This document shows positions 5,314-5,323 of a stretch of DNA of 5,323 bases, piece by piece. The translations under genes and the position numbers were made by a program. Every line of letters starts with the position of its first letter. Within the stretch, counting starts at the first letter, position 1. The notes under the pieces were generated by a model. The model saw only the letters and a program-made list of their open reading frames with translations, searched no databases and was not told the DNA's origin. Origin of the DNA: CAZXDS01 sp964639525. Lineage in GTDB: Bacteria; Bacteroidota; Ignavibacteria; Ignavibacteriales; Melioribacteraceae. The DNA lies in NCBI GenBank assembly GCA_964639525.1, contig CAZXDS010000220.1, positions 1 through 5,323 on the forward strand, in the 5' to 3' direction.

Positions 5314-5323
5314 ATGCCTAAAT
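5314..5323 (+). CDS. Start of a plus-strand gene, cut by the window edge
   Basis: Only M-P-K and one further base are visible. The call rests on the well-spaced AGAGG and the upstream promoter-like boxes, and on the need for something to follow the divergent intergenic region. Nothing can be said about the product. Confidence 0.5.

Overview
The window is AT-rich. Nearly all of its coding is on the minus strand, with short gaps between genes, N-terminal lipobox or signal-peptide exports, and protein families typical of the Bacteroidota/Ignavibacteriota (FCB) group. Several starts carry a recognisable Shine-Dalgarno (GGAG, AAGG, AGAGG). This fits an Ignavibacteria-like lineage somewhat better than a classical Bacteroidia, but the taxonomic call is inference. 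A run of exactly 100 Ns suggests a draft or metagenome assembly.

Layout, left to right. (1) Bases 1-124 hold the first 41 codons of a minus-strand gene that leaves the window; its N-terminus vaguely resembles type I restriction R subunits. (2) Bases 125-483 are intergenic, with a candidate promoter for that gene and a REP-like compound palindrome at 338-431. (3) Bases 484-4877 hold four co-directional minus-strand genes. Transcription order is a Memo-like (LigB-fold) protein with a signal peptide, a DUF1684 lipoprotein, a methionine-rich exported protein, and a fusion of an AmgK-like sugar kinase with a RapZ C-terminal domain. Gaps are 26, 60 and 112 bp, so the first three could be one operon and the kinase may also have its own promoter. 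(4) Bases 4878-5313 are a divergent intergenic region with a second structured repeat. (5) A plus-strand gene begins at 5314, behind a good ribosome-binding site and a candidate promoter, and is cut off after three codons.

The main correction concerns the Memo-like gene. The 100-N gap in its 3' end is flanked by two identical 34-bp copies of the same sequence. This looks like an unmerged contig overlap. Removing the Ns and one copy restores an uninterrupted 355-residue protein with a family-like C-terminus, ending at 3676. Read literally, the assembly gives a frameshifted tail and a false stop at 3762.

Functionally, three of the four complete genes encode proteins predicted to leave the cytoplasm. 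The fourth is a cytoplasmic enzyme whose relatives act in amino-sugar (cell-wall) recycling. No shared pathway can be demonstrated. The most interesting points are the kinase-RapZ-C fusion, the exported Memo homologue without AMMECR1 or radical-SAM partners in view, and two intergenic repeats that share a loop sequence on different stems. I found no rRNA, tRNA, CRISPR array or transposase gene.
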